From the NCBI RefSeq assembly GCF_041146795.1, contig NC_135185.1, positions 27,959,529 through 28,023,528 on the forward strand: a stretch of DNA of 64,000 bases, in the 5' to 3' direction. The DNA is from Maylandia zebra (lineage: Eukaryota; Chordata; Actinopteri; Cichliformes; Cichlidae). This document shows positions 32,026 through 44,732 of this stretch, piece by piece. The notes below the pieces were generated by a model. That model was not told the origin of the DNA. It saw nothing but the letters and a program-made list of their open reading frames with translations, and searched no databases. Each line of letters begins with the position of its first letter. Positions within the stretch are counted from its first letter, which is position 1. Both the position numbers and the translations under genes were made by a program.

Positions 32026-34047
32026 TGACGTGACGAATCCTACTTCCGGGCCTAAAGTAGTCTGCGTTTAATATGGCTTTTGTGTTGTTAACATGTTTAA
32101 TGTTTTGTATTTTCTTCTATTTGATCTCAAAAAGCTCCTAAAACAGTCAGTGATCCCCGTTGACCTCCCTCGGCTTTTATTACCGCTAATCATTTATTTA
32201 AGCTCAGTTTTTAAAACCTTAGGATGTAACTACAGCCCAGCCCATGCAGCAGTATATGAATGACTAACCTCGTATTGTGGATGGATTATCTCAGTTGTTC
32301 TCCTGGCTGAAGTTTGGTCCTTTTACAGCATCCTGCCATGCGATTACATTTGTTCCTGACCACCGAGAACACTCACGTTAACTTTTATCGAGTGGAAAAA
32401 AAGTTAGCTTGTTTATATTATGCTAACATGGCTGTGTCGCTAGCGGTCACGTAGCACATCATTATATACCAGCTAGCCCAACTTCAGTAACCCTACAAAC
32501 GTCACTGCTGTTTAGTTTTCTGTCTTCATTTATGTTGGAAGTGATAGCAGAGCTGTACGTTTTAATTTGTTTCCAAAACCCCGCAGTCAGGACATGCTAT
32601 ATTGTAACTTTCTGCAGCCATTAACAAACACCAGAATAAACACCCCGAGGCTGCTTTTATTGTTGCTGGCGACTTCAACCACACCAACTTAAAGACAGTC
32701 CTCCCCAGATTCCACCAACATGTCTCCTGCCACACCAGAGGAGACAAGACTTTAGACCATGTGTATTCCAACCTGGCTGGAGCCTACAAAGCCACACCCC
32801 TCCCCCACATTGGACAATCGGACCATCTCTCCCTGTTCCTCACACCTCGGTATTCACCACTCATCCAACGTGTGAAACCTGCTGTGAGGACAATTAAAGT
32901 GTGGCCAGAGGGGACAGACGCAGTGCTCCAGGACAGATTTAAAAACACAGACTGGAATATGTTCACCCACACAGACCTGGACCAGTACGCCTCATCTGTA
33001 CTGGATTACATCTCCAAAACCACAGACAGTGTCACCACCCAGAAACGGATCACCATGTACCCCAACCAGAAGCCTTGGATGAACCGGGATGTTCGTCTCC
33101 TCCTGAAGGCCCGCAACACCGCCTTTAGGTCAGCAGATGCACACGCCTACAGTACAGCCAGGGCTAATCCAAAGAAGGGCATCAAAAAAGCCAAACACCA
33201 TTACAAAAAGAAGGTAGAAGAACACTTCTCCAACTCCAACCCCCGACGCATGTGGCAAGGACTCCACACCATCACAGACTACAGGACCACCAAACCCTCC
33301 CCCGCATCCTCTGATGTCTCCTTCCTCAACGAGCTCAACAACTTTTATGCTCGTTTTGAGCGAGGGAACCCCACAACCACAACCAAAGCAGACATGACGC
33401 CAGACCACCAACCTATGACTCTCTCCCCCACCGATGTAGGAGCGGTGCTGAGCAGGATCAATGTCGACAAGGCTGCAGGTCCTGATGGCATCCCCGGGCG
33501 TGTTCTCAGAGCGTGTTCTGGGGAGCTTGCAGGAGTGCTCACAGACATATTCAATCTGTCCTTGGCCCACGCTGTGGTACCGGCCTGCTTCAAATCCACC
33601 TCCATCGTCCCGATACCCAAAAACTCCAACCCATCTTGCCTCAATGATTACCGCCCAGTAGCACTCACCCCCATCATCACTAAGTGCTTAGAGCGACTGG
33701 TCCTAGCACACTTCAAATCCTGTCTCCCCCCCACCCTGGACCCCCACCAATTCGTATACCGCCGGAACAGGAGCACAGAGGATGCAGTCTCCATCGCAAT
33801 GCACGCTGTCCTCTCACACCTGGGGCCCGTTCTTCGTACGTCGCTTACTACATCCAAGATCAAATGACACATCCAAGATCAAATCATCGCGCTAACCGTG
33901 AGCTCGCTAATCCGGTTCCCCGAACACACCTGCTGTTGACGATTACTACAGCTGGACGCAGGAATGTGACATCACTGGGTGTCGTAAAAGGGGCTACGCA
34001 TCGATAGTAGAAACATTGATCGGCAACCCGCTGATTGGTCGGCGAAA

Positions 34048-34212
34048 ATGTCGAAGGGGCGTGCTCGGTATTTTCCGGCAGCAGAGCAAGAACTCATGAG
34101 TGAGGGATTTCAGGAGTTTCAGAGTTTAATTAAAACGCAAGAGAACACTGCAAAGGCTGCAAAAGCAAGGAGAGAGGGCTGGCAGAAAGTTGCTGACAAA
34201 TCAAACTCGTAG
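34048..34212 (+). pseudogene. Myb/SANT-like protein of Harbinger, N-terminal part
   Basis: 54 codons, MSKGRARYFPAAEQELMSEG followed by EFQSLIK and KAREGWQKVADKSN: the Myb_DNA-bind_5 pattern (conserved FP..E...L and W..VA.K). In Harbinger elements this protein brings the transposase to the nucleus and the element ends. The frame ends at TAG directly before GTAATT, which could be a splice donor, or the gene is truncated by the SINE-like repeat that follows. Confidence 0.75.
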
Positions 34213-34217
34213 GTAAT

Positions 34218-34425
34218 TTAATAATAATAATAATAATGGATTGGATTTATATAGCGCTTTCCAAGGCACCCAAAGCGCTTTACGATACCACTATTCATTC
34301 ACTCCCACATTCACACACTGGTGGAGGCAGCTACGGTTGTAGCCAGGCTGCCATATCGCGCCATCGGCCCCTCTGGCCAACACCAGTAGGCGGTAGGGTA
34401 GATCTATCATATGACACTATATTGT
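34218..34425 (-). repeat. SINE/LINE-tail repeat related to the 42-kb SINE
   Basis: On - it resembles the tail of the SINE at 41,905-42,235: shared AAAGCGCT...TATAAAT and the CACTGGTG / ACACTGGTG-type core. It follows an (ATA)n run and lies inside the Harbinger-like element. Confidence 0.6.
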
Positions 34426-34672
34426 CCAATATCATATGGCATTATATTATATTATAATATGTTATATTATATCCCCTTTCACATTAGAGCCACAACAGGA
34501 CCCACAAGAACATGGGAACAAGTAAAAGTGGAATACAGGAGTATTCTACAGAATGGTAATATTTATCTCTTAGATTGCTTTTCGTCTCTTGGCAAGGTAA
34601 TACTGGCCTGTAATACTCTGTTAGTTTGTTCATAACAGCAACCAAGAAAAGGGCAGAGGAAAAAAAGACAGG

Positions 34673-34898
34673 TGGTGGTCCTGCACCCCCTCGTCAACAA
34701 GTTGGTTAAGTAAATAATACCCTCACGGGAAAATCGATATCTCTCTATGAGCACACTGTCGCGCTGAGCTAAAGGATCCTGTCTATCCCGCAATATACGC
34801 TGAATTCTGAGGACTCTCCTTATCAATCTTGCACCTTCCGCAATGGGTTGGTCGCGTATACGGACAGGACATGGCTGCGACAGGCTTCCCAAATCCAC
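34673..34898 (-). pseudogene. HARBI1-type transposase N-terminal fragment
   Basis: On -: DRQDPLAQRDSVLIERYRFS, REGIIYLTNLL. This is the N-terminal helical region of Harbinger transposases (ERYRFSR..I..L). The DDE catalytic part is absent, so the element is not autonomous. Confidence 0.75.
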
Positions 34899-37209
34899 CT
34901 TCGCTTTTATAGCCGTGGTCTCTCATCTTGATTACACGAAGTAATTTACAATTACTACTCTGAAATATGAATTACATCTGTAATAATCACATACATGTAA
35001 TAGAATGTTAATAGTTCATTTCCCTTTTTTAGGAAATGACCTGTATGTATCTGTGTGACATCAATAAAAGGATCAAGTGCTGCATTATCTTTAGTTACAT
35101 TGATAATATTTATTTATGGTGAAACAGTGGAAAAATATCGCTGTTGCTTTCGTATAAATGAAGCGGACATACCTGCGTGGCCGCGATCTAATCCTGTTTA
35201 CATAAAGTAAACCTGCTCCCGAGCAGGTTTATGCTTACGGCTCTGTTGCTATGACAGCAAGTCCCGGATGAGCTTCGGGGAACCGACTGATCCAGGATCA
35301 CGCGAAATCGTCAACAATCTAATCCGGCTAACCTACTTAGCGAGGTACGAAGAACGGGCCCCAGGACAACAACAACACCTACGCCAGAATGCTGTTTATA
35401 GACTTCAGTTCAGCATTCAATACAATCCACCCCTCACAACTCATCAGGAAACTGACAGACCTGGGCATCAGCTCCCTCATCTGCAAATGGTTACTGGACT
35501 TCCTGACCAACCGCCCCCAACATGTCCGGCTGGATAACCGCTGCTCATCTACCATCACAATGAACACCGGTGTACCACAAGGCTGTGTGATGAGCCCTTT
35601 CCTCTACTCCCTCTTCACCCACGACTGCAGACCTGCTGGTGGTTCCAACACCATCATTAAGTTTGCAGATGACACCACGGTGATTGGCCTCATCAGTGAC
35701 AACGATGAGGCCGCCTACAGGGAGGAGGTGGATCGTCTGGCTGAGTGGTGCGACAGAAACAACCTGCTGCTTAACACCGAGAAGACCAAGGAGCTCATCG
35801 TGGACTACAGGAGGAATGCTGACCCACATCCACCCATCCACATTAAGGGGACGGCTGTGGAGCGTGTGAGCAGCTTCAAGTTCCTGGGAGTCCACATCTC
35901 CGAGGATCTCACCTGGACGACCAACTGCTCCAAGCTGGTCAAGAAGGCTCACCAGCGCCTCTTCTTCTTGAGGACTCTGAGGAAGAACCACCTGTCCTCA
36001 GACATCCTGGTGAACTTCTATCGCTGCACCATCGAGAGCATCCTGACCAACTGTATAACAGTCTGGTACGGGAACTGCTCTGCCTCGGACCGGAAGGCGT
36101 TGCAGAGGGTCGTGAAAACTGCCCAGCGCATCGCCGGAGCACCACTTCCTGCCATAAAAGACATCTACAGGAAGCGGTGTCTGAAAAGGGCTGGGAAAAT
36201 CATCAAAGACCCCAGTCACCCATCACATGGACTCTTCACCCTCCTGCCCTCTGGGAGGCGCCACAGGAGCCTCCGGACTAAGACCACCAGGTACCGGAAC
36301 AGCTTCTTCCCCACAGCTGTCAGACTCCTTAACTCTGCCTCCTGACATCTGACCCACGTTAAACTCATGGACTGAACATACACACACCCACAATGGACAA
36401 CTGTACCCTCAAACACAATAATAACATGGACTGAACCACCACTCACAACCACTAGCACTTTATATAGCCTCTGTAGAAATTATCCACATATCTCACTTAT
36501 CTTAACTGCACTACTGTATAGCTCTGTAAATAATCATTCTGTACATTCGATAATCTTTAATCCTACAACTGTTTACAACTTGCATAGTTCCCATTTCTGT
36601 ATAGCTGTATATCCCAGATTCTGTAAAGTTATTTATTTCATATTCTGTATAGTTTTTCATATTTATATCCTGTTCATAGCCTGTACATAGCTTGTACTCA
36701 CTACAGCCTGTACATACTTATAGTTATAGAATATTCACAACATACTTCATACCGTGTACATTATAACATACCATAATAGACCCATTTCTGTAATATACTC
36801 ACATATCTATATTATTGCTAATATATATTGTAATATATCTATATCACTAAAGCACTTCTGGATGGATGCAAACTGCATTTCGTTGCCCTGTACCTGTGCA
36901 TGTGCAGTGACAATAAAGTTGAATTCTATTCTATTCTATTTAGATAGAAGCTAGCGAGCTAACTCCCTGCTAACTTCTAACTCCGTTAAATGTCATAAAT
37001 TCCGTTTTCATGGATGCCTGGATGTTAAACTCAATTGTTACACTTGGTAGAGCAGAACGCTGATCATTTTATTAAAGATGAAAGACTTTAGACAGTTTTT
37101 CAACTCTCAGTAATGCCACAGTGATCGTTTGATATATGGACCTGCAGCGGAGTTTAGGCCCAGACACGGCTAGTGACGTCAGACTGAACAACCGGATACT
37201 AGACACTAA

Positions 37210-37851
37210 TGCTGGGCAGACACTGTGCGATTTTTTCAGTCGCGCGATTCAGCTCCTGCTCAAACTGTACGATTGACTCGCAGGGGTTAGAAGTTCATAG
37301 GTCACGATGCAGGGTCTCACACTATACGGCCTGATGCTCTGATGCGACCTGAGTGCTCACACTGTGCGTACATAAAACGAAGGTTATAATAGAAATTCTG
37401 TCGCTCGCTCTCCCTCTCTGTCTTTCACTCACACAGACACACCACCACGGATGAGCTTTCCAAAGTTCTACAAGTTGTCGCTCCGTCGCTTGTGTCCAGA
37501 TCACACGCTGCACTGCCGTGCTGCGCCGTCTTTTTCGCTGACATTTGTGTTTGCGCGTGCGCAGTGTGACAAACTGCGGTGACACCCTCACGACGGTCGC
37601 GTGAGGTGTCAATCGCTTCTCGTTACCCCACGTATACTATACGACGGTCGCACGACTCAAAAATCGGCTCAAAATGGGCCAAAAATCGCACAGTGTAAGC
37701 CCAGAATAAGCCCAGCATTATGCGTTTTGGCGATCGGCCCGATTTTGGCCTTCATCGTGCGTCATGCATCGTATAGTATACGTGGGGTAACGAGAAGCGA
37801 TTGACACCTCACGACGAGCGACTGAAAAAATCGCACAGTGTCTGCCCAGCA
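37210..37851. mobile_element. 642-bp MITE with 3-bp TAA target duplication
   Basis: Ends TGCTGGGCAGACACTGTGCG and its exact inverse, pairing for 33 bp, flanked by TAA at 37,207-37,209 and 37,852-37,854. A 3-bp T-A-A duplication fits PIF/Harbinger. Inside is a second inverted pair: GTGTCAATCGCTTCTCGTTA with CCCCACGTATACTATACG near 37,604-37,652 and its inverse near 37,766-37,815, around an internal copy of the end-like sequence (GTAAGCCCAG...AAGCCCAGCATTA). No coding capacity. Confidence 0.85.
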
Positions 37852-38084
37852 TAAGTCTGGCAGCTCTCCCCCATAATCCCAGACACCTGTTTTACTACAC
37901 GTTTAAGCTGCTTCTGATCTTTTCAAGCCCTGTTACCAAAACAAGCTACCACACCCACACTGGGTTGATATAATACCTCATTATTATATCAAGTTTTTTA
38001 ATGAACTTGAGTGCTCCAACACTTTCTGTGCAGAGACAGAGACAAAATACTGAGTGAGTAAGGAGTGATACAATGTGAGAATCA

Positions 38085-39161
<1,077 letters not shown>

Positions 39162-39955
39162 CTGCATTAGGAACAAAGACACATACGTTTATGAACTGAA
39201 AACAAAAAACAAACAAAAACAAAACAAAGTCGTTGCTAGGTTTGAATTTTCTCATTGTTAATTTGGAAAAAGGGAAAGGGAAAGAAAACTTAAATACTAC
39301 ATCAATTCTACACTGGTTAGGTAGCAGTACAGTGAGTTTGGACAACAACAACTAAATACAAAAGCCACATTAACAGATTATACCCAATTTCGCTGTGCAA
39401 GAAACTGCACAATGACAATAAAAAGCTCTAAGTCTCTTATAGCTTATAGTTAAATAACGCTATATTAAACATTGCCCTCATACCATCGACTAAACTTTCA
39501 GCAAACAAGTATCTGAAATTGTGTTAGATTGGATGATTTGTTTACATTCAAAAACAGACTAGCATAAGTGAGGACCAAATATTTGTTTTTGACCCTTTGT
39601 TTTTATTTGAATCATCTTGTCAGATTCCTTTTAAATAACAAACACCAGGAGACAAGAGTAACTTTCGACATCTAATTTAACTCTGTCCAACTAACAAGCT
39701 TAAAATATCGACAAAAATTAGTGTTTAGAAAACTCAAGAGGGGAAATGCCAGATAACCCACTCGACCGAGGAAATTTCCAAGTCGGAAGCACGTTTACAA
39801 CAGAAGCAGCTGTTCCCTCCCACCTGCTCTTACAGAGTGGCTCACATTGGCTAAATGACGGCTGCTAGGCCTTTAACACGCAGCGTCGCAAAACCTCAAG
39901 AAAACACACAAAAAACCCTGATCATATCAGACGGAGAGCAAGTTGAGAGCTTACC

Positions 39956-40657
39956 AGTCTTGTCGAATTCCGAGATGTAATGACGTGCACTTAAAGAAGA
40001 TGCAAAAACCATCGAAACGCCAAACGCAACGTAGCCAGTGGTTTGGCGCCCCCCCCCCACACACAGACACACAGACACACAGATAAAACATAAGGATTGT
40101 ACATTAACACAAAGCTGTTGTACAGCCCGTATCTAAATGCAATATTGCCGTGCAAAATATCACAATACTATGCTGGAAACAATAAATGAAAAGCTGAAAG
40201 ATGCGTTTTTGTGTTAACTAATTATTGTTAAAAGGAAATATCACAGTGATTTAGTGGCCATTAAATTTGCAAATTAATGATGATTCATTTCAGAAATTGT
40301 GAGTTTCCTCCCCTACAGTTTGTAAGTTATAGGTATCGTTATCGATGGTCCTGTATTTACTGGATATCTGATCGATACCAAAATTTGCAGTATCGCACTA
40401 GAAGAAGACGAAGTGGAAGATATGATGTGGTTTTATTTTTCACCGGTTCAGGGGGCGGCGGGGTACTTAAGCGCACTCCTGTGCCTGCGCGACCCTTCAG
40501 GTAAGAAGAACGACAGCGTGGACTACTTTTGTAGGACTAGGAAATATTGGCGGAGTGAGACCTCTTCCCTTTTATCTGCTACAAGACAGCCAGGCAGGAG
40601 ACCTCAGACGTTCATCCGTGGTCTAACCTTCATCCTTGTTATTTTGCAAGCAGCACC
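39956..40657. promoter_or_regulatory. shared USP42-IVD upstream region
   Basis: The probable first exon of USP42 (ending 39,955 on -) and the IVD start codon (40,658 on +) are head to head, about 700 bp apart. The stretch includes a GC-rich part at 40,436-40,520 directly before IVD. No TATA box in a convincing place; a bidirectional promoter is plausible but not shown. Confidence 0.45.
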
Positions 40658-43600
40658 ATGTTTGCTGTCAGAAATGCACTTCGCCTCGGCTCCAGGTTAT
40701 TCATCCCTGCGGTGACAAGAAGAGGCTGTGCCGGAGCTGCCATCCCCATAGACGACGTAGTGAACGGACTCACAGAGGAGCAGATACAGGTTAGCCACAC
40801 TAGCTAGCTAATGCTAGCAAAACAAAGTGCACACTTGTGTCTGTGCGTGTCAACCGCAGGCATTAAAACAATCACATACTCTCAGAGACCAACATTTTTA
40901 GTGTGTTGTATAGTTTTGTGAATTTTAAGGGCAATAAAAGAAGACAGTTTTGCGAGGACACCGTCCCCCATTACGTGATGACATAAGTTAGCTAACAGCT
41001 ACAAATTAAATGAAAAAAATCAAAAGCTACCGACTAATACTCGATTAATTTATCTAATTACATTTATCTAATTAGAAAATGGTCTATTTAACTAATTTTA
41101 CTAGTTACATTATTAAACAATTTTATTAAATTTCCACGTATGACTTTACAAAGTAGGTTGTGGTAATAAATGGTAGTAATGGAGTGACTGATGCCGACAT
41201 TGGTTTACAGTCGATATTAAATCAAATCAAAGGTGACTGCAGGCCGGGTATATTTTTGCGCAAAGTGAAGGAGACTGGACCCGAGGCTGCAAGGAGAGCA
41301 GGGGGTGGGTGGGGTTCATATACAGGATTTGATTGGATGGAAGGAGTTGTCTCAGATCCCAGACCTTTTATAAAGTCAAATATACATGCAATGCCAGTTA
41401 AAACATTTCAGTATGATTGGGCAAACAACACGTCCACCTGTAAATCAAACAACACACTTACCTCCATCTCCAGGCAGGTGAAAAGCTTTCTCAAGCCGTC
41501 ACTTTATGATCTTCATCCTCCCAGCACAGTCATTACAGGTATGGTTTTTTGCTAAGTAATTGTTTTACGTCCTTTCCACAGCTGAGGCAAACAGTTCGCA
41601 AATTCTTTGTAGAAAAACTTGCACCTCATGCCGACGAGATCGATAAGAAGAACGAGTTCCCAGGAATGCGGGTGAGTTGAAATGCACAAGTGACAAAATT
41701 CAGAAAGTTGTAGCTGATGTACCAAGTAGTAATGGAACTTGGGGACAGTACTTCTAGGTGGTAAAAGAAAACAACACATTGTTGATACATCTGTTGACAT
41801 TCCTTACTTGCTGTATCCTGCACCACCACTTCTGAGTATCGTAAGCAATCCAGTGAGCTCAGCTGGCTTTTCTAAAGGAATCGGCATTGCTTTTTGAGCA
41901 CGGGGCGATCGTGGCTCAAGAGTTGGGAGTTCGCCTTGTAATCGGAAGGTTGCCGGTTCGAGCCCCGGCTTGGACAGTCTTGGTCGTTGTGTCCTTGGGC
42001 AAGACACTTCACCCGTTGCCTACTGGTGGTGGTCAGAGGGCCCGGTGGCGCCAGTGTCCGGCAGCCTCGCCTCTGTCAGTGCGCCCCAGGGTGGCTGTGG
42101 CTACAATGTAGCTGCCATCACCAGTGTGTGAATGTGTGCGTGAATGGGTGGATGACAGGATGTGTAAAGCGCTTTGGGGTCCTTAGGGACTAGTAAAGCG
42201 CTATATAAATACAGGCCATTTACCATTTAAAAAAGCACTTTTATATCTAATCATATCGGAAAATGTGGTTGTCAAAAGCTTACTGTACTTTCAACGATTT
42301 CTTTAAGCTGTTCTTTTTCTAGGGTGGAGCGATTGTAAAGCATACATCTTTAATAACTTTAAAAAACAAGAATTTGGCTCACAAGTTTGAATTTATTTTG
42401 GATTTTCTCTAATCCACACAGGCTCAAAAGTACATGTATAGGCTCAAATATATACATAAACCACTGCTAAAACTTGGTTTGGAGCAGGGGCTTCTTTTCA
42501 GGGGATTCCAGTTCAGGCTTGAGCTTTGGTGGTTTCTGGGTTGTTCCTGAACCTCCTAACTAGTTTCCTCTCATCTTGGGTGACAGTTTGGGTCTTCTTC
42601 CAGAACTTGGCAAAGTTGTGACACATCCAATTTACTTCTACCTGCATGCAACTGTGTGAACTGACGAATCTGCAATTACTTACAAGTCATTTCTGAGCAT
42701 TGGTCAAGCCAATGAGTGGAGAATCAAACAAATCCTCTTTGTGCTGCCACAGGAAAACAACCACTTGTATTTTTTAAGTCTCTAAAGATGCTGTACAAGC
42801 ATTCCTGGAAAGAGAACAGTTCAAAGAAATCATTAAAAGACCAAATTTGTCGTGACGTTCATGCCCATGATGACTGTATGTAAACATCTGACCACAGCTG
42901 CATGACACCAATATATGTATATATAGCTAATATCGGCTGTTACTATTGGTTGAGCTCTAGTAGATATGCATGTTCAACTGTACCTCCAGTGTATTGTTTC
43001 TACTAACTTTCTGCTTTCCCTCTTAAACAGGATTTTTGGATAGAAATGGGGACGATGGGACTTCTTGGCGTCACTGCTCCAGGTGTGACAGCTGTGATTT
43101 TTATGTAGCAGGCAGTTCATACAGTTACAGTTATGTCTAACACATATTTTATGGTTCATATCAAGGCATAAAGGTTTCTATTTTTTTTTTTTTTAGCTGT
43201 TATTAGGCGAGTTTACACTCAGCTCACACTGTATATCCCTTTCAGTGGAATGTGGAGGCACAGGATTGGGCTATCTAGATCATATAATTGTGATGGAGGA
43301 GCTGTCACGAGTGTCAGCAGCCGTCGGTCTCAGTTATGGCGCCCACTCTAACCTTTGCGTTAACCAGCTGGTACGCCACGCCAATGAAAAGCAGAAGGAG
43401 AAGTATATGACGAAGGTCAGGATCAAACAATTCATGTTTAAATATTATCGAAAAACATTGAACGTAATGAGCTTGTTTACTTATTTCATTAATCGTGTTA
43501 TTTCCTTTGCCAGTTACTGACAGGAGAACATGTTGGAGCCCTGGCAATGAGTGAGCCCAATGCTGGCTCTGATGTTGTGTCAATGAAACTCAGAGCAAAG

Positions 43601-44695
43601 AAAGAAGGTAAGACGCCCAAACTGTGACTCACTTCTCTGTGGTAATGATAAATGTTCAGCTTAATCATACATCCAGTATGTGGAGCACATAAATAAGATC
43701 TGCTATTAGCTTTCTTGGTCTTACAGATCTGTGTGTTTGTTTTGTGTTTGTTTTTTGTACTCTTGGTCCGCTTTGCCAGTGTCACGTAGCTTTATTTGTG
43801 TGTTTATTGAGTGCTATTAATATCAAGGACTTTACAAGAAGAAGGATTAATTATTCTATTATTTTGTTCACCTCAAAATCATTAATATCTGAATGCATTA
43901 TTACATAAGAACATCTTCTGAAAGCTATTATCATGGTATGTTAATAGATATGTGTTGGACACTCTCTTGATGGGGGGGGGGAGAGAGTTTTCAGGGCTTT
44001 ATTAGCTCAGGGTTTGACAGAAATGCTATTGGCATTTACCACACTGAAAATGTACAAATGAGTCAGACTCAGCAAGGTGTCATGTGTGTGCTGCATGGCC
44101 AGATTGTGAGTATGAGCTGCTTATAGAGGCATAAAATTTGACTGTGTTGTTTATCTGAAAACATTATTTTGATAGTTAATAAGATGTGACAGCAGCAACA
44201 AAAAGTTGGGCTTTTTTAAAATGGAGTTTGTGAGGTTATAGACTGTATTATGTAAGTATTGAAGTTAAAAGCTTTTTTTTTTTGCGTATGTCATAAACAA
44301 GTTATGAATAGAACTATTTGAGCTGCTGTTTTCGCAGCCTTGTTAGCACCATCAGCTCACAGGAAGACAGTTTTGTACCTGCATCAGATTTCTACCTGGT
44401 ACTTCCTGCCACAGTGCTTGTTAGTTTAGCTGCTGATTCTAAATTGGCAATAGGTGAATGTGTTGTTCAGTTTCACTGATTCAGCCTCCTGATGGAGTGA
44501 TAACCTGTACAGATTGCACCCCACTGCTTGCTCAGGGACTGCTGGGGTGGGTTCAAGCTGTGGTGAAGAACATGGATGAATTACTTTTGCTGCCTGGTGC
44601 GACATTCGGGGATGGGGAGAAAATTTTCACTGCTGTGAAGCAAAGTTCTCACATGTCTTTGATAGGTTTGTCTCCTTGCAGTGGATGCAGGCAGT

Positions 44696-44732
<37 letters not shown>

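Larger units (their letters stand above)
33822..35362. mobile_element. PIF/Harbinger-like element
   Basis: Perfect 18-bp inverted ends GGGGCCCGTTCTTCGTAC (33,822-33,839 and 35,345-35,362), with weaker symmetry further in. It carries remnants of both genes of this superfamily: a Myb/SANT-like protein and a HARBI1-type transposase. The flanking bases are CCT on the left and AGG on the right, or CTG and CAG if one base of the end is assigned to the target, so the 3-bp duplication is unclear. It interrupts the reverse transcriptase frame of the LINE, so it is younger than that LINE. Confidence 0.8.
32607..36940 (+). mobile_element. LINE (Rex1/L2-like group), split by a Harbinger-like element
   Basis: Starts inside the endonuclease domain (IVAGDFNHTNLKT, LDHVYSN, GQSDHLSLFL) and continues into the reverse transcriptase ([39 protein letters not shown]); the frame stops at 33,822 at an insertion and resumes at 35,363 ([72 protein letters not shown]). 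Removing the insertion gives one frame. The 3' end is ACAATAAAGTTGAATTC plus CTATT repeats. The 5' end is missing, as is usual after incomplete reverse transcription. Confidence 0.88.
32026..37193. mobile_element. inverted-repeat element split by a LINE
   Basis: Left part 32,026-32,606 and right part 36,941-37,193 align with the single block at 3,545-4,122. Ends: GATGACGTGACGAATCCTAC with CCGGGCCTAAAG, and, inverted, CTGACGTCACTAGCCGTG with TGGGCCTAAAC. Without the LINE it would be about 830 bp. Confidence 0.6.

Noticed and set aside
41160..41555. A 131-codon frame in IVD intron 1
   Set aside because: It has no recognisable domain and no fitting splice sites, and the IVD frame is complete without it.
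41905..41980. A tRNA gene
   Set aside because: A and B box-like sequences are present, but there is no acceptor stem or complete cloverleaf and a SINE body and tail follow directly.
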